Source: Sipunculus nudus
Taxonomy: Eukaryota; Annelida; Sipuncula; Golfingiida; Sipunculidae
Direction of reading: 5' to 3'
Length of the DNA: 64,000 nt
NCBI GenBank assembly: GCA_026874595.1
Contig: CM049318.1
Coordinates: 7,290,241-7,354,240, forward strand
Shown here: piece after piece, positions 32,080 to 41,765 of the stretch
Layout of the letters: each line of letters starts with the position of its first letter
How positions within the stretch are numbered: the first letter of the stretch is position 1
Program-made: the position numbers and the translations under genes
The notes under the pieces: generated by a model
Told to the model about the DNA's origin: nothing
Seen by the model: the letters and a program-made list of their open reading frames with translations, nothing else
The model's database searches: none

Positions 32080-32275
32080 GACGGCGTCTTTCCACCCTGG
32101 AAGGGAGGGGGGGGGGGAGGCTGCTTCAGCCCCCAAAGCTCCCCCTCTGGATCCGCCACTGACACCGCATGGCTTCAGGCGACATGATGGCCTTGGAACA
32201 CCGGGTGGCCTCTGGCCACCTCCCACCAACCCACTCTGCACCCTTCCCGATCTGTTTTCTTCCGCCAATATCTTA
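32080..32275 (-). repeat. Dispersed repeat W, copy 2, with GGATCC-type terminus
   Basis: On the minus strand it runs AGATCGGGAAGGGTGCAGAG, TGGGTTGGTGGGAGGTGGCC, GCCACCCGGTGTTCCAAGGC, then AGTGGCGGATCCAGAGGG and a C/G-rich end. It parallels 38660-38790. Confidence 0.6.
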
Positions 32276-32342
32276 AATAGTTCCATGAAAGAACACCGAA
32301 TTCAGACTACAATATTTTGTAAGTATGCTTCTTTCATTCGAA

Positions 32343-32440
32343 AACACCACAGGTATGATCTGTATACCCTGATGGTCAAGGACACCACAAGGATGATGCT
32401 GTATACTCTGGTGTCCTAAGGACATCCCATGTATAATGCT
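32343..32440 (+). repeat. Dispersed about 38-bp minisatellite, cluster 1
   Basis: Units follow GGACACCACAGGTATGATGC / TGTATACTCTGGTGGCCTAA. Related clusters are at 37869-38010 and 38590-38655, all in the same orientation. Confidence 0.7.
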
Positions 32441-32449
32441 GTACACGGT

Positions 32450-32710
32450 AAACCTAGGTGTTTAGGATCTAAACCCTAAACTAAACACTTTTTTGTAACA
32501 CTTTTTAAACGCGTAATGGTGTTTAGGGTACTAAACAAAGTGTTTAGACTTAAACACATCGTTTACCGGATTAAACGCGTCAAAGTGTTTAGGATCTAAA
32601 CTCTTGACGCGTTTACAGTTTGTAACACTTTTTAAACACTTTTTAATGTTTACGCTAAACACATTGTTTACTTCTAAACTGTTTGCTTAGGTTTTAGTAA
32701 ACACCTGCAC
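32450..32710. mobile_element. Self-complementary TAAAC/GTTTA-rich element (MITE-like)
   Basis: TAGGTGTTTAGGATCTAAAC at the left and, in reverse, CAGGTGTTTACTAAAACCTA at the right form inverted ends. The interior repeats GTGTTTAG, TAAACAC, AAACGCGT and GTAACACTTTTTAAAC in both orientations, giving nested hairpins. No coding capacity. Confidence 0.65.
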
Positions 32711-32963
32711 GTATGGTTTTCTGTTTTGGCCAATATTCCAAGGTGTTAATCCAATATTAGACGGGCTCCGCAGGTCCTGATTTTAGATGCAGCTTCCTAA
32801 TACCCTGAAATTATATATTAAGTGTATATATAACGTACACTGGACACATAATAATAAAACAGATGCAAATGTTACGTACTGTATTTATTGAGTACTCAAC
32901 TGATATTGTCTGTTATGATGTCTGTATTATATATATTGATTATGGTAATTAAATAAGAATTAA
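32711..32963. other. AT-rich intergenic DNA
   Basis: Nothing recognised. Confidence 0.3.
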
Positions 32964-33745
32964 TTAGGTAACAATTAAGGTAAACAGATACAAATATATA
33001 TGTGTGTACATAAACACAAATAGTCAGTATACTGTGATGATATTGTTATAGATATGAAACTATGTGTGTTTGTGCGACTCTTTCCATTTTCTCCAAGGTA
33101 CTTTCGCATGATTTCTCTCCATGCCTTGCCATTGTTATCGCCAACAGACATATAAGACGATGTTAAGTGGCGTCCGATCGTCTCAACTGAGTGTCCTGCA
33201 ATGTAAAAAAAACACGTTAAATATGTATCCAGGCATATTCAGTTGAATATCAATTTATATTCTTCAAACTCAGATTCACTCTGTCGTATATATTTACGTA
33301 TATAATGAATTAATCATAATCAGCAATACAGAAATAAATATTGATTGTCATTTAAAATCAATAAATTTATTACGAGTCATTTTATTGCTTAAATCTAAAT
33401 ACCTGATAGGTCTAAGGATAGACGTGCAACAGTAAGACGAGTATGATGTATGACTATCCACGAGCTATGTTTTATCCGGCAACTATATCCTGTTTTTTTA
33501 AGTCAGGCCTCAATTAGGGGGTTTCTAGATCAAAAGTTGAGCGATTGTTATATTTTCACATTTGCACTCATTACCCTTTGTCTATATACCCAATGGTAAT
33601 GAATAAAGCATTTGAAATCGTCAAATAAATTACCTCTTCTTTGGAGTCTATTAGGTCCTCCATTGCCTACGTGGACTATAGCTGAGGATTTTCTTAAGCT
33701 GTGGCTATTTCCCCACACGAGAATTTGCTAGAAGTCGTGCACAGT
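32964..33745 (-). pseudogene. Possible two-exon gene fossil, function unknown
   Basis: On the minus strand, a pyrimidine-rich TCTTATCTCTTCAG acceptor opens an exon at 33745 that runs to AGAAGAG|GTAATT at 33634. A TGCAG|GACAC acceptor at 33195 continues the frame in matching phase. The first exon reads ILVWGNSHSLRKSS and VHVGNGGPN; the second reads HSVETIGRHLTSSYMSVGDN, then KAWREIMRKYLGEN. A TAG early in the first exon and a low-complexity tail (to TAA at 32964-32966) argue for decay. Composition and matching phase suggest real protein ancestry, but I recognise no family. Chance is possible. Confidence 0.3.
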
Positions 33746-33892
33746 CTGAAGAGATAAGATGAATAACAATAGATATGTGGTCAAAGCTGGTATCAACTCA
33801 TAGAAAAGAAACTGTGTATATCTACAGTACTATTCATTATAAATTTGTATGTATACTAGAACATGGAATTTAATATACCTATTGGCAGATTT

Positions 33893-34285
33893 AATGTCAC
33901 GCATACGTGATCTGTTTATATTAGGTTCCGTTACTGCTGTGCGAGCGGGAATAAGTTTGGTGTGAATGAACAACATAACATGGTGTCAGAGACTCTGTAA
34001 ACCCGTCAAAGAATGGGAAGTATAGTCCAGAGGCCGAAGGAACTTGTCCTAGGAGGAAACTTGTCCGAGAATTGGAAATATTTCCAAAGACAATGGAAAA
34101 TTTACTATGACGCCATCGGCATTGAAAACAAAACTGAAAAACAGAAGGACGTCATTTTCCTTAATGTCGCGGGGATCGAGGCCATCGATGTCTTTGACAT
34201 CTGGGAACTTACAGACTCAAATCTGACTCGGACATTAGACAACGTGATTGCGAAATTCATAGAACACTGCAAATACTCTAATACT
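33893..34285 (+). mobile_element. Gypsy-type LTR retrotransposon fragment: LTR end, primer site, gag start
   Basis: 33893-33934 (CACGCATACGTGATCTGTTT, AGGTTCCGTTAC) resembles the 3' end of the LTRs at 7541 and 23841. TGGTGTCAGAGACTCTG at 33981 lies where a primer-binding site should. ATG 34013 opens KELVLGGNLSENWKYFQRQW, then EKQKDVIFLNVAGIEAIDVF. This is the N-terminal capsid pattern common in Gypsy elements of the K02A2.6-like kind. The match ends near 34265 in TACTCTAATACTC repeats. No pol follows. Confidence 0.65.
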
Positions 34286-34409
34286 CTAATACTCAAATAC
34301 TGTAATATTATGTTTTTTTGGGCTGAACAATTCAATTTTTGAGGTTTCAAACCTCTTCAGATACTCATTAGCTGGGTTTTTTTTATCAAGAATTTGGTGA
34401 TATTCCCAT

Positions 34410-35060
34410 TAGTCCAGCGGTAAAGCTGCATATTAAGAAGAATTGTGCAAAAGTTGAAAGAAGAAGGAAACTTGGCATAATAATTTTCCAGATCATACTA
34501 TATGTTCAGATATAGAGCCGAGCGGAATTCACCATGTCTTGGTAAAAATCCAAGATGGCGGCAAAGATGGCCACCGAAATATAAAATACCAATACAGCCG
34601 GTTATATTTGTCCCAGAATGCATTGCAAGTGCACTGTTTTTATTTTATTGGGGTCGAGAAAATCATGTAAAGGGTTGAGGTCTGTATCATGAATGTGTGA
34701 ATGAAGTCTGATTTTGTCGGTATCGACATTGTACTAAAATTTACCTTTTTACCAGCACATCTAGCGGTAAAACGTATTTGTTGATTACCCTGCTGAAATT
34801 TAATATATTTGTTAATTTTAAGTATTTAAACACTGTCTATTTCAATGTAATGAAAGGGACAGTTGATTGATAAAACGCTCGGCTCTCTCCACTTGTGACC
34901 AAGTTTCTATCCCTGATGTTGCTATGAGAGTGGGTTGTAGTGGTCCGTACAGAGTCGGTTGTTTTCTGCGTGTCCTATGATTCCATCCACCACTCAGCCA
35001 TCCTAGCCATGGAAAGTGCCTGGTAGTTGTTATTATAACCAGTTGTACAATCCATTTTAA
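34410..35060. repeat. Left arm of a long imperfect inverted duplication
   Basis: GAAGAATTGTGCAAAAGTTG, GAAACTTGGCATAATAATTT, AAATCCAAGATGGCGGCAAA, GTCCCAGAATGC and TAAAACGCTCGGCTCTCTCC recur in the same order on the minus strand at 37880 to 36870. It includes a copy of repeat X at 34855-35000. Confidence 0.75.
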
Positions 35061-36869
35061 AGTAATTTTTTGTTTATAGTAAATGTTTCTTTTGCCAGCT
35101 TCCAGACTCTTTGCTTGCATGAAGACTCAGTACATATTTTATCTATAAGTCATTAGTGCACAAAATTGTAACTTAAACTGAACCTTGCACATAAGATAAA
35201 AAAAGAACCGATAGTAAGTTGGAATTGTGTGTGTTTTAACAGAAGGAAAACGCTCTTGTCCTGCCAAATATGAAAGAAAATATTCATGCACAGGTAATTA
35301 AAAATTGCTGGCAATATTACAAACAATGCTGTAATAAACTGTTCTAGTTCAGTAATAATATTCAGAAGTAGTGTATTCTCATAAATTTAGGTTCACTTCA
35401 TGAAGCAGATGTTATGAAATACAAGTTCCCCCAAGCATTCTGCAATTGGACATAAAACGGACAAAGGGAAAGTGTAACTGTACTGAGGTGCCAGATCTCA
35501 GAAGCTGAAAGCAACGAAAAGTTATAATAACCAAACAGGTCGATAAAAACTAAAACAAAACTTAGTACTCAATTTCGAGGTAATCAAGTTGATGATAAAA
35601 TGCATGTCTGGAACCTGATGCATTATATTTTTTAAAACCTTGATTTGTTAATTCGACTCTCTATATCTTCCGCCTTACTTTTCCATTGTCTGAGCATCCA
35701 TCCATGAAATATCAGCTAGCTTGAACCTGGCAGCACCGACTCATACATGTAGTGAATATTTCTAACAAAACATGCAGGTACTACATGAATCTACAAATGT
35801 GCATAATATCAGCAAATGAAAGTATTTTGTTGACACAAACACATTATGCTAAGTGAATTTTAATGGCAACTCGTTGGCAAAGAACTAGTTCTATATCACA
35901 AAGAAAGCATCACAACGAAGAGCAGTGATGTTTTACTGACACGTGTTGGTTCTTTCATACGAGCATACAGTCTAAAGTCTGCACCATCACCATATCACAA
36001 AAATAGTAATCTGCAAAATGTATCTACATGAGTACTGATTATTTCATGCATTTATCACCATATTACAAAGGCAGCATATACAACATGTTGCGCACCTCTA
36101 AATGTAATGTGTGTTGATTCTGTTTTCATGCCAACATAGTCTGAAAGCCACCACTTCATGGCAAAAGAAGCTTAGAATCTACACAGCAAACAGGTGTGAC
36201 CTTCTACATAAGCGCGTATCTTGTCATGCACGCATGTAGTTTAAATAAATTATAAATAAAAGTCTTTCCTTTGAAACAGACATGATGTTCAAATACATGT
36301 AACTAGTTTATGTAAGCTCAATTTCAGCTGAACTTTTTTTTATATTTCTTAAATGCACTAATAAAGATTTTAATGTTAAGTTAATGGTAAAATTTAACAT
36401 CATGTTTGTAGATTTTTAAAAATTCCTAACTATTCTTCACGGATATATCAAGCTCCCACTTTGATACGAGACAGGATACCTAAGTCTCTTTCATCTCCCA
36501 CCTCTGCAAAGCAGTTCATACATTCGTTAGCATACTAATAATGGGATATCAAACAGAGGAAATCAGATATGAAATATTAAAATAATAAAACCTACCCCAG
36601 AAAATGACACTTTCATTTGAAGGTGCAGTATTAAAAAAATTAATCGTTGGGTGTGCTGATGAAAAAGGGACTTTTAGCACGTACAATTTCAGTAGGTACA
36701 CAAGGCAGAATCTAAACAGCTGACAGGTGTCAGCTTCTTACATAGGTCTGTATCCTGCCACGCACGCATTCAGTCTGTTATAAAAGTTAGAAGCAAGATA
36801 AACTCTATATTATATGAATTGTCTAATTTATTTTATTATAATATATAGTTTATATGGACAGTCAGTTAT
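35061..36869. other. Interior of the inverted duplication
   Basis: No coding signal. A direct repeat links 36190-36260 (ACAGGTGTGACCTTCTACAT, ATCTTGTCATGCACGCAT) with 36715-36790 (ACAGGTGTCAGCTTCTTACA, ATCCTGCCACGCACGCAT). Confidence 0.5.
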
Positions 36870-37110
36870 AATTACTATCAAAAGCCACTCTCCATGGCTC
36901 GGATGGTGGCATTTGCTGGTGGTATATATACAGGGGTGGAGGAAAGCGAAGAACAAGGAGGAATTCACCCACTTTGGACGGGCCTTAACACCCACTAATA
37001 GAAGCGATGTTGATTTAAAAACAGGGCGCCAGTGGAGATAGCCCAGCGTTTTACCACTCGATTGTCCATTACATTACATAGAAACAGACATAGGGCTCAA
37101 ATACGTAAAA

Positions 37111-37170
<60 letters not shown>

Positions 37171-37880
37171 TCTCGGGTTTCCTTATACGCAGCCCCCACT
37201 CGGACCAGTGATGCCGGCCCTCAACAAAGATGGATTTCACCACACAGCTGATCCTGACCCCATGGCAGTGACTTTACAATAGATCCCCGCAACTCACATT
37301 CATAGCACTATTAGGCTATACATCTGAAGAGTGCCACACGCATTGAGCGTATGGTACGAAACTAATTAATCATGAAAAGCCTGCAGAAAAAAAATAGTTT
37401 AGTTCTATCCAAAAAGCATGACAAAGCAGACAAACCTAAGTCATCAAAGGACACTTTCATTATAATACAATCACAATGTATGCGACTACTGTGCAGAACC
37501 CAACAAATAATGTTTGCTGTACATGTGCCAGTAAACAAAATCAAATTTCGGACACTTTCAATATAAACATAACCAGGATTCAATCATTTAACCGTTTTAC
37601 AGACTTTAACCCCTTATAAATGAATTAATCGACCCCGAAAACATAGGAATATTGGACTTGGAGAGCATTCTAGGACAAATGGAACCGAATCTATTGATAT
37701 TTTATAATCCGGCGGCTATCTTGGCCACCATCTTGGATTTTGACCAACACGGGGTGATTCCGCTTGGCCCTATATCTGATAATATTGAGTATGGTCTGGC
37801 CAACTATTATGCCAAGTTTCATGCTTCTTTCACTTTTTGCACAATTCTTCTCTTAACAGCTGGACTATAAGGACACCACA
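36870..37880. repeat. Right arm of a long imperfect inverted duplication
   Basis: Reverse complement of the left arm with indels. An (AT)n run and about 300 bp of extra sequence are inserted in it. Repeat X appears inverted at 36880-37080. Confidence 0.75.
37110..37168. repeat. (AT)n microsatellite inside the right arm
   Basis: Pure AT run; absent from the left arm. Confidence 0.95.
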
Positions 37881-38010
37881 AGTATGATGCTACATGCCCT
37901 GTTGGCCTAAGGACACCACAGGTATGATGCTGGTTTATCATGGTGGTCTAGGGATACACTAGTTATGATGCTGTGTATCCTTATGGCCTACGGCCACCAC
38001 AGGTCTAATT
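37869..38010 (+). repeat. Dispersed about 38-bp minisatellite, cluster 2
   Basis: AAGGACACCACAAGTATGAT, GGCCTAAGGACACCACAGGT, ATGATGCTGTGTATCCTTAT; about four units. Begins exactly where the right arm ends. Confidence 0.7.
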
Positions 38011-38589
38011 GTAGCCGTGATAACCCGACTCAGTAGGCAATCGGATAATCTGGATGGTGAGCGTACTCGAGTCTTGACACAAGTAATCTCGAGAAATGTA
38101 TCGCAGTGGTCTCGCATCAGGTTGCATTCATATTGTGGTAAACGGCCCGTAATCTCAATATTATGTTAAGAATAATGAATTAACACAACGTATACATGTG
38201 AGCTCACAACCTAAACACTGTCTCTATGGACACGGGTCATTTCCTGTATCACCTGCAAGCTGCCTGCGTCCTGTAACCCGTGCGAGCCATGCTTGTGTTC
38301 ATGCAGTCATAAATTCAACAAACATGCCGAGGGGTTTACCAATGTGCTGTGTTAAAACGGAACTTTCTCGCTCATGTTTGGTATTATTAGAAAGTACACA
38401 AAAAATGCTAATGATTGTTTTGTTAGTATTGATTGAACCTGTATATTATTGTTGTACTTGTAGGCCATGAAGCGTTGTCAGAAATACGAAAATATTTGCA
38501 TCTACACAAGGCCTTAAAATGCGTTCCTCAGACTTAAATGTAAAGACACTCTGACGCTAGTAATCGGAGAGGGTCGATATGACACTAGT
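38011..38589. other. Intergenic DNA
   Basis: One 90-residue open frame (38198-38470) shows no motif. Nothing else recognised. Confidence 0.35.
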
Positions 38590-38655
38590 CTAATCCTGTA
38601 TACTCCTGGCCTGAGGACACAACATGTATAATGCTGTGTATCCTGGTGGCCTATT
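38590..38655 (+). repeat. Dispersed about 38-bp minisatellite, cluster 3
   Basis: ATCCTGTATACTCCTGGCCT, GAGGACACAACATGTATAAT, GCTGTGTATCCTGGTGGCCT. Confidence 0.65.
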
Positions 38656-38659
38656 TGAG

Positions 38660-38790
38660 GAAAGAATTAGATCGAGAAGGGTGCACCGCGGGCTGGTGGG
38701 CTGAGGCCACCCAGTGTCCAAAGGGCACCATTCGCGATAGTAATCTGCCGCCTGCGATAAATTGCAGGCAAACAACTAGCGCCCCAGGCG
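38660..38790 (+). repeat. Dispersed repeat W, copy 3
   Basis: AGATCGAGAAGGGTGCACCG, GGTGGGCTGAGGCCACCCAG, TGTCCAAAGGGCACCATTCG, CGATAGTAATCTGCCGCCTG. This copy is the most continuous of the three. Confidence 0.65.
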
Positions 38791-39789
38791 GACAGCCTGT
38801 CAACCCCGTTCATTCAATACAGCTGCGTGTACCCCGTGCAAGTCGCTTTTCATTTCAAATTATCCTGAAATTTATTATGGTCTTGTCTTCATTGACTGCT
38901 GTTGAGTTGAAATTAAAATGGTAGCATGAACGTGAAAAGGCTTAGAAACATATTGCATTATAACTTTATCTTATATAAAGGGACTCGCTTAAAAATTTAG
39001 GGCAAAGCTACAGATGGTTTTCCATTTACGGATAAACGTCAGTTTTGCAAGTTTTATTTAATATTCTTTGCAGCATACCATTTATATTAATTGCAGCCTT
39101 ATATTTGTTCAATGATCACATTAAATAAACAGAGTCAATAGCGTGTATAAGATGATGAAGTGGGGGTGGCCAGATAAGACACTGTTAATGACCATCTGGC
39201 TGAATCACGCTTGCCTGCATTAATGGGCTTCCGGCTGTGCCAACAATTGGTTTTTCTCCTTCATTTACACGAGAGACTGCATAGGCGATATCCTGTATTA
39301 TTTGACTGCAGCCATTACCGACCAGGATATCCAGAAATTATAAATAACCCCTTGAAAAGAGCCTTTGGGTTAACTTGTTCAGAGACACTTTGGTGGTTAT
39401 ATAATACTAGCAAACTGTAATAAGTAATTCAATCAAACAATCTCCAACTATTCTTCTTTCTCCGTAAGTTTTATTAAACAATGAAAATTATATATGGAAG
39501 AAAAAAGGGAATTTTAGTCCAAATAAATTTGTGTTCGTACACAATGGGTACTATTGTGTTTGTGTCTTTTCGCTCCTTTTTGCGTGAAAATGAATGACAA
39601 AGATAATTAATTGTCATTATAATACTTTAGATTGCTTATTATAAAAAAAACATTGAAAAAGAAATGGTGGGATCCTCATTAAAAGAACAGTGATTTTTTA
39701 TTCATGTGAAAAATGTGATGGGTTCTTAAATGAACCCACTCGCTTATTTAATTGCTAAATAGCTTGTTCGATTGAGGGATAAAGATAGT
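38791..39789. other. Intergenic DNA
   Basis: No recognisable gene or repeat. Confidence 0.35.
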
Positions 39790-39850
39790 ATGGACGGTCG
39801 AATGGAAAGGCGCTCGCTTCCCTCTTCTGGCGACCAGGATTCCATATAAC
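39790..39850 (+). repeat. SINE-like repeat X, truncated copy
   Basis: GGACGGTCGAATGGAAAGGC, GCTCGCTTCC and GCGACCAGGATTCCAT match the first part of the copy at 15150. Confidence 0.5.
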
Positions 39851-39899
39851 TGTTTAGTTATATAAATTCCAGCTAAAGTGCTTGATACTACAATATAGG

Positions 39900-40395
39900 G
39901 ATCACCCTTTGTCCGTCCGTCAGAACGTCCGTCCGTTAACAGGGTACAAATCGTAACCTGAATTTAGGTCATGGTGACCAATATTCTGATTTTGGACACA
40001 AATTGTACCCTTCAGTCCTAAAATCCTCTAACGATATATTTGGGGAGGAAACATGAAATAAGGTCACTGTGACCTACATTCTGCGAACTATAGGAAAAAG
40101 ATGTCATATGAGTACCTTGATGGTCAAATCGTATCTGTTTGGCCTAAAATCTTCTAACACATCACCCAAGGGGTTCTTGGAAAATCTTCTGGAAACCTGA
40201 AATTCGGTCATAGTGACCAATATTGTGCGACCTACTGGTCGGAAAAACGATTTTGAGCACCCAGACAGACGGGACACAAACTGTATCCATTAGGCCTAAA
40301 TCTTCGAACATAAATTTCAGGGAGGTCCTAGGTTTATGTCCTTGGAAACATGAAATCAGGTAGCTGTGACCTATATTCTGCGACCTATAGGAAAA
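39900..40395 (+). repeat. Diverged tandem repeat carrying GGTCAnnnTGACC palindromes
   Basis: Four units of about 95-155 bp share AAACATGAAAT...GGTCA, TGACC, ATATTCTGCGACCTATAGGA and GGCCTAAAATCTTC. Each unit has the palindromic core at the same place: 39967-39979 (spacer TGG), 40062-40074 (spacer CTG) and 40206-40218 (spacer TAG) are perfect; the fourth, near 40357, is imperfect. Perfect GGTCAnnnTGACC is the classical oestrogen response element core. The region starts with GTCCGTCCGT simple repeats. Confidence 0.75.
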
Positions 40396-41199
40396 ATCCT
40401 GAATTTAGTTCACTTAATTCTTATAATTAATGTCAATAAACAAAATTCAATTAATACAAAATTTTATTTTTACATCATAGTAACATTAACTGCAGGCTTA
40501 TATCAGACCATATATGAAAATAAGTAAATGAGCACCCAGTCAAATTCAGCTAAACGTCATGGTCAATGGGACACTTGTTATATGTAACGCATGGGTATAC
40601 ATTAATGTAATACATATATATTAAACTGATTTTAAAATAGTGCTCCCTTTCTAAAATTAGAATTATTTTTAACCTCATCGGAATATAGAAATTAATCTAT
40701 AATCGTCCATTTCAATACCACGAATTTGAAAACTTATTCAATGTAAAAAGATAGGTGGGTTATGGGTTAAAAAGATATGTTTCCATTAAAATTGTTCTGT
40801 AAAAAATAATACGCTTTATAGATATCCTTTACCTTCGGTGAAATATGCTGTTGTAGGGCTTACCACTCCTTTATGGCGTAAATATAGGAGACAATAATTT
40901 CGTAAATATGTCCTTTTGATATGACTGTAAGCTTGCCTATATCCATCAATAAAGTTTCATATTTGAATCAGTTTTTATTTCAGTTTTAGCCTTCAGACTT
41001 TTCCTTTACTTAACACACAAAATGTTTATATATGTAACGTCCTGCACGCGACTTTCAAAGGTCCCGATAATGTATTTTACAGTAGTGGTGTTAGTTACAT
41101 AGCAGATTACAATGTTGCACCCATTCTAGTAGCAGTTCATATAGAAAATGATTTATAACATATGCTGTCCAATGTTAGAATATGAAATATATATTTGTA
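40396..41199. other. AT-rich intergenic DNA
   Basis: Nothing recognised. Confidence 0.35.
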
Positions 41200-41765
41200 C
41201 AGTAAAACCTGTAAAAGTCGAAGGGACCTGTGAGTAAGAGACCGAGAGAAGAAAGGCATGATCATGAGCGACTAATTGGCCGAACAGGTAAACTACGACA
41301 AAATGTTTAAACCGTCGCGCTTGATGAGTAAGATCCTTGTCGGTATTGATTAATTAGCTGGTCTTCACGGACGTAGGTACGATTGATGGACCGGGCACAA
41401 CTGTTATCCAAACATTAAAAAGGTATGACCTCGAGTCGAACGACAGGGCTATCGCGCTTCATGAGTAAGACCTTTGCCGTATTAATTACGTACAACTGCA
41501 TGGTCACCACGCCTCAATCACGATTGGCGGGCCGTACATAACATTTATCCAAACATTCAAACGACATGACTTCGAGTTAAGGGATCGAAATACTAGCTGG
41601 GGACCACAGAACACCTCGACACATTAGGTTTTTTGACACCTCTGAGTACGACAAAAAAGGAGTTAAATTAGCAAGGTTTCAACTGTCTTTTGCAGGGACT
41701 TCACATTCGACTTCGACATATTCGGGATTCGACTTAACCGAGTTCGACACATAGAGGTTTCACCG
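41200..41765. mobile_element. 566-bp nonautonomous inverted-repeat DNA transposon
   Basis: The left end CAGTAAAACCTGTAAAAGTC and the right end in reverse, CGGTGAAACCTCTATGTGTC, are imperfect terminal inverted repeats. A TA precedes the left end and ATA follows the right end. CAGTRAAACCT ends are typical of Tc1/mariner-pogo (Tigger-like) elements. Inside is a tandem duplication: TCGCGCTTGATGAGTAAGAT ... at about 41310-41435 and TCGCGCTTCATGAGTAAGAC ... at about 41448-41578. No transposase is encoded. Confidence 0.75.

Noticed and set aside
32460-32530. TAAACCCTAAAC words resembling telomeric repeats
   Set aside because: They are not in tandem TTAGGG arrays but part of a self-complementary TAAAC/GTTTA element.
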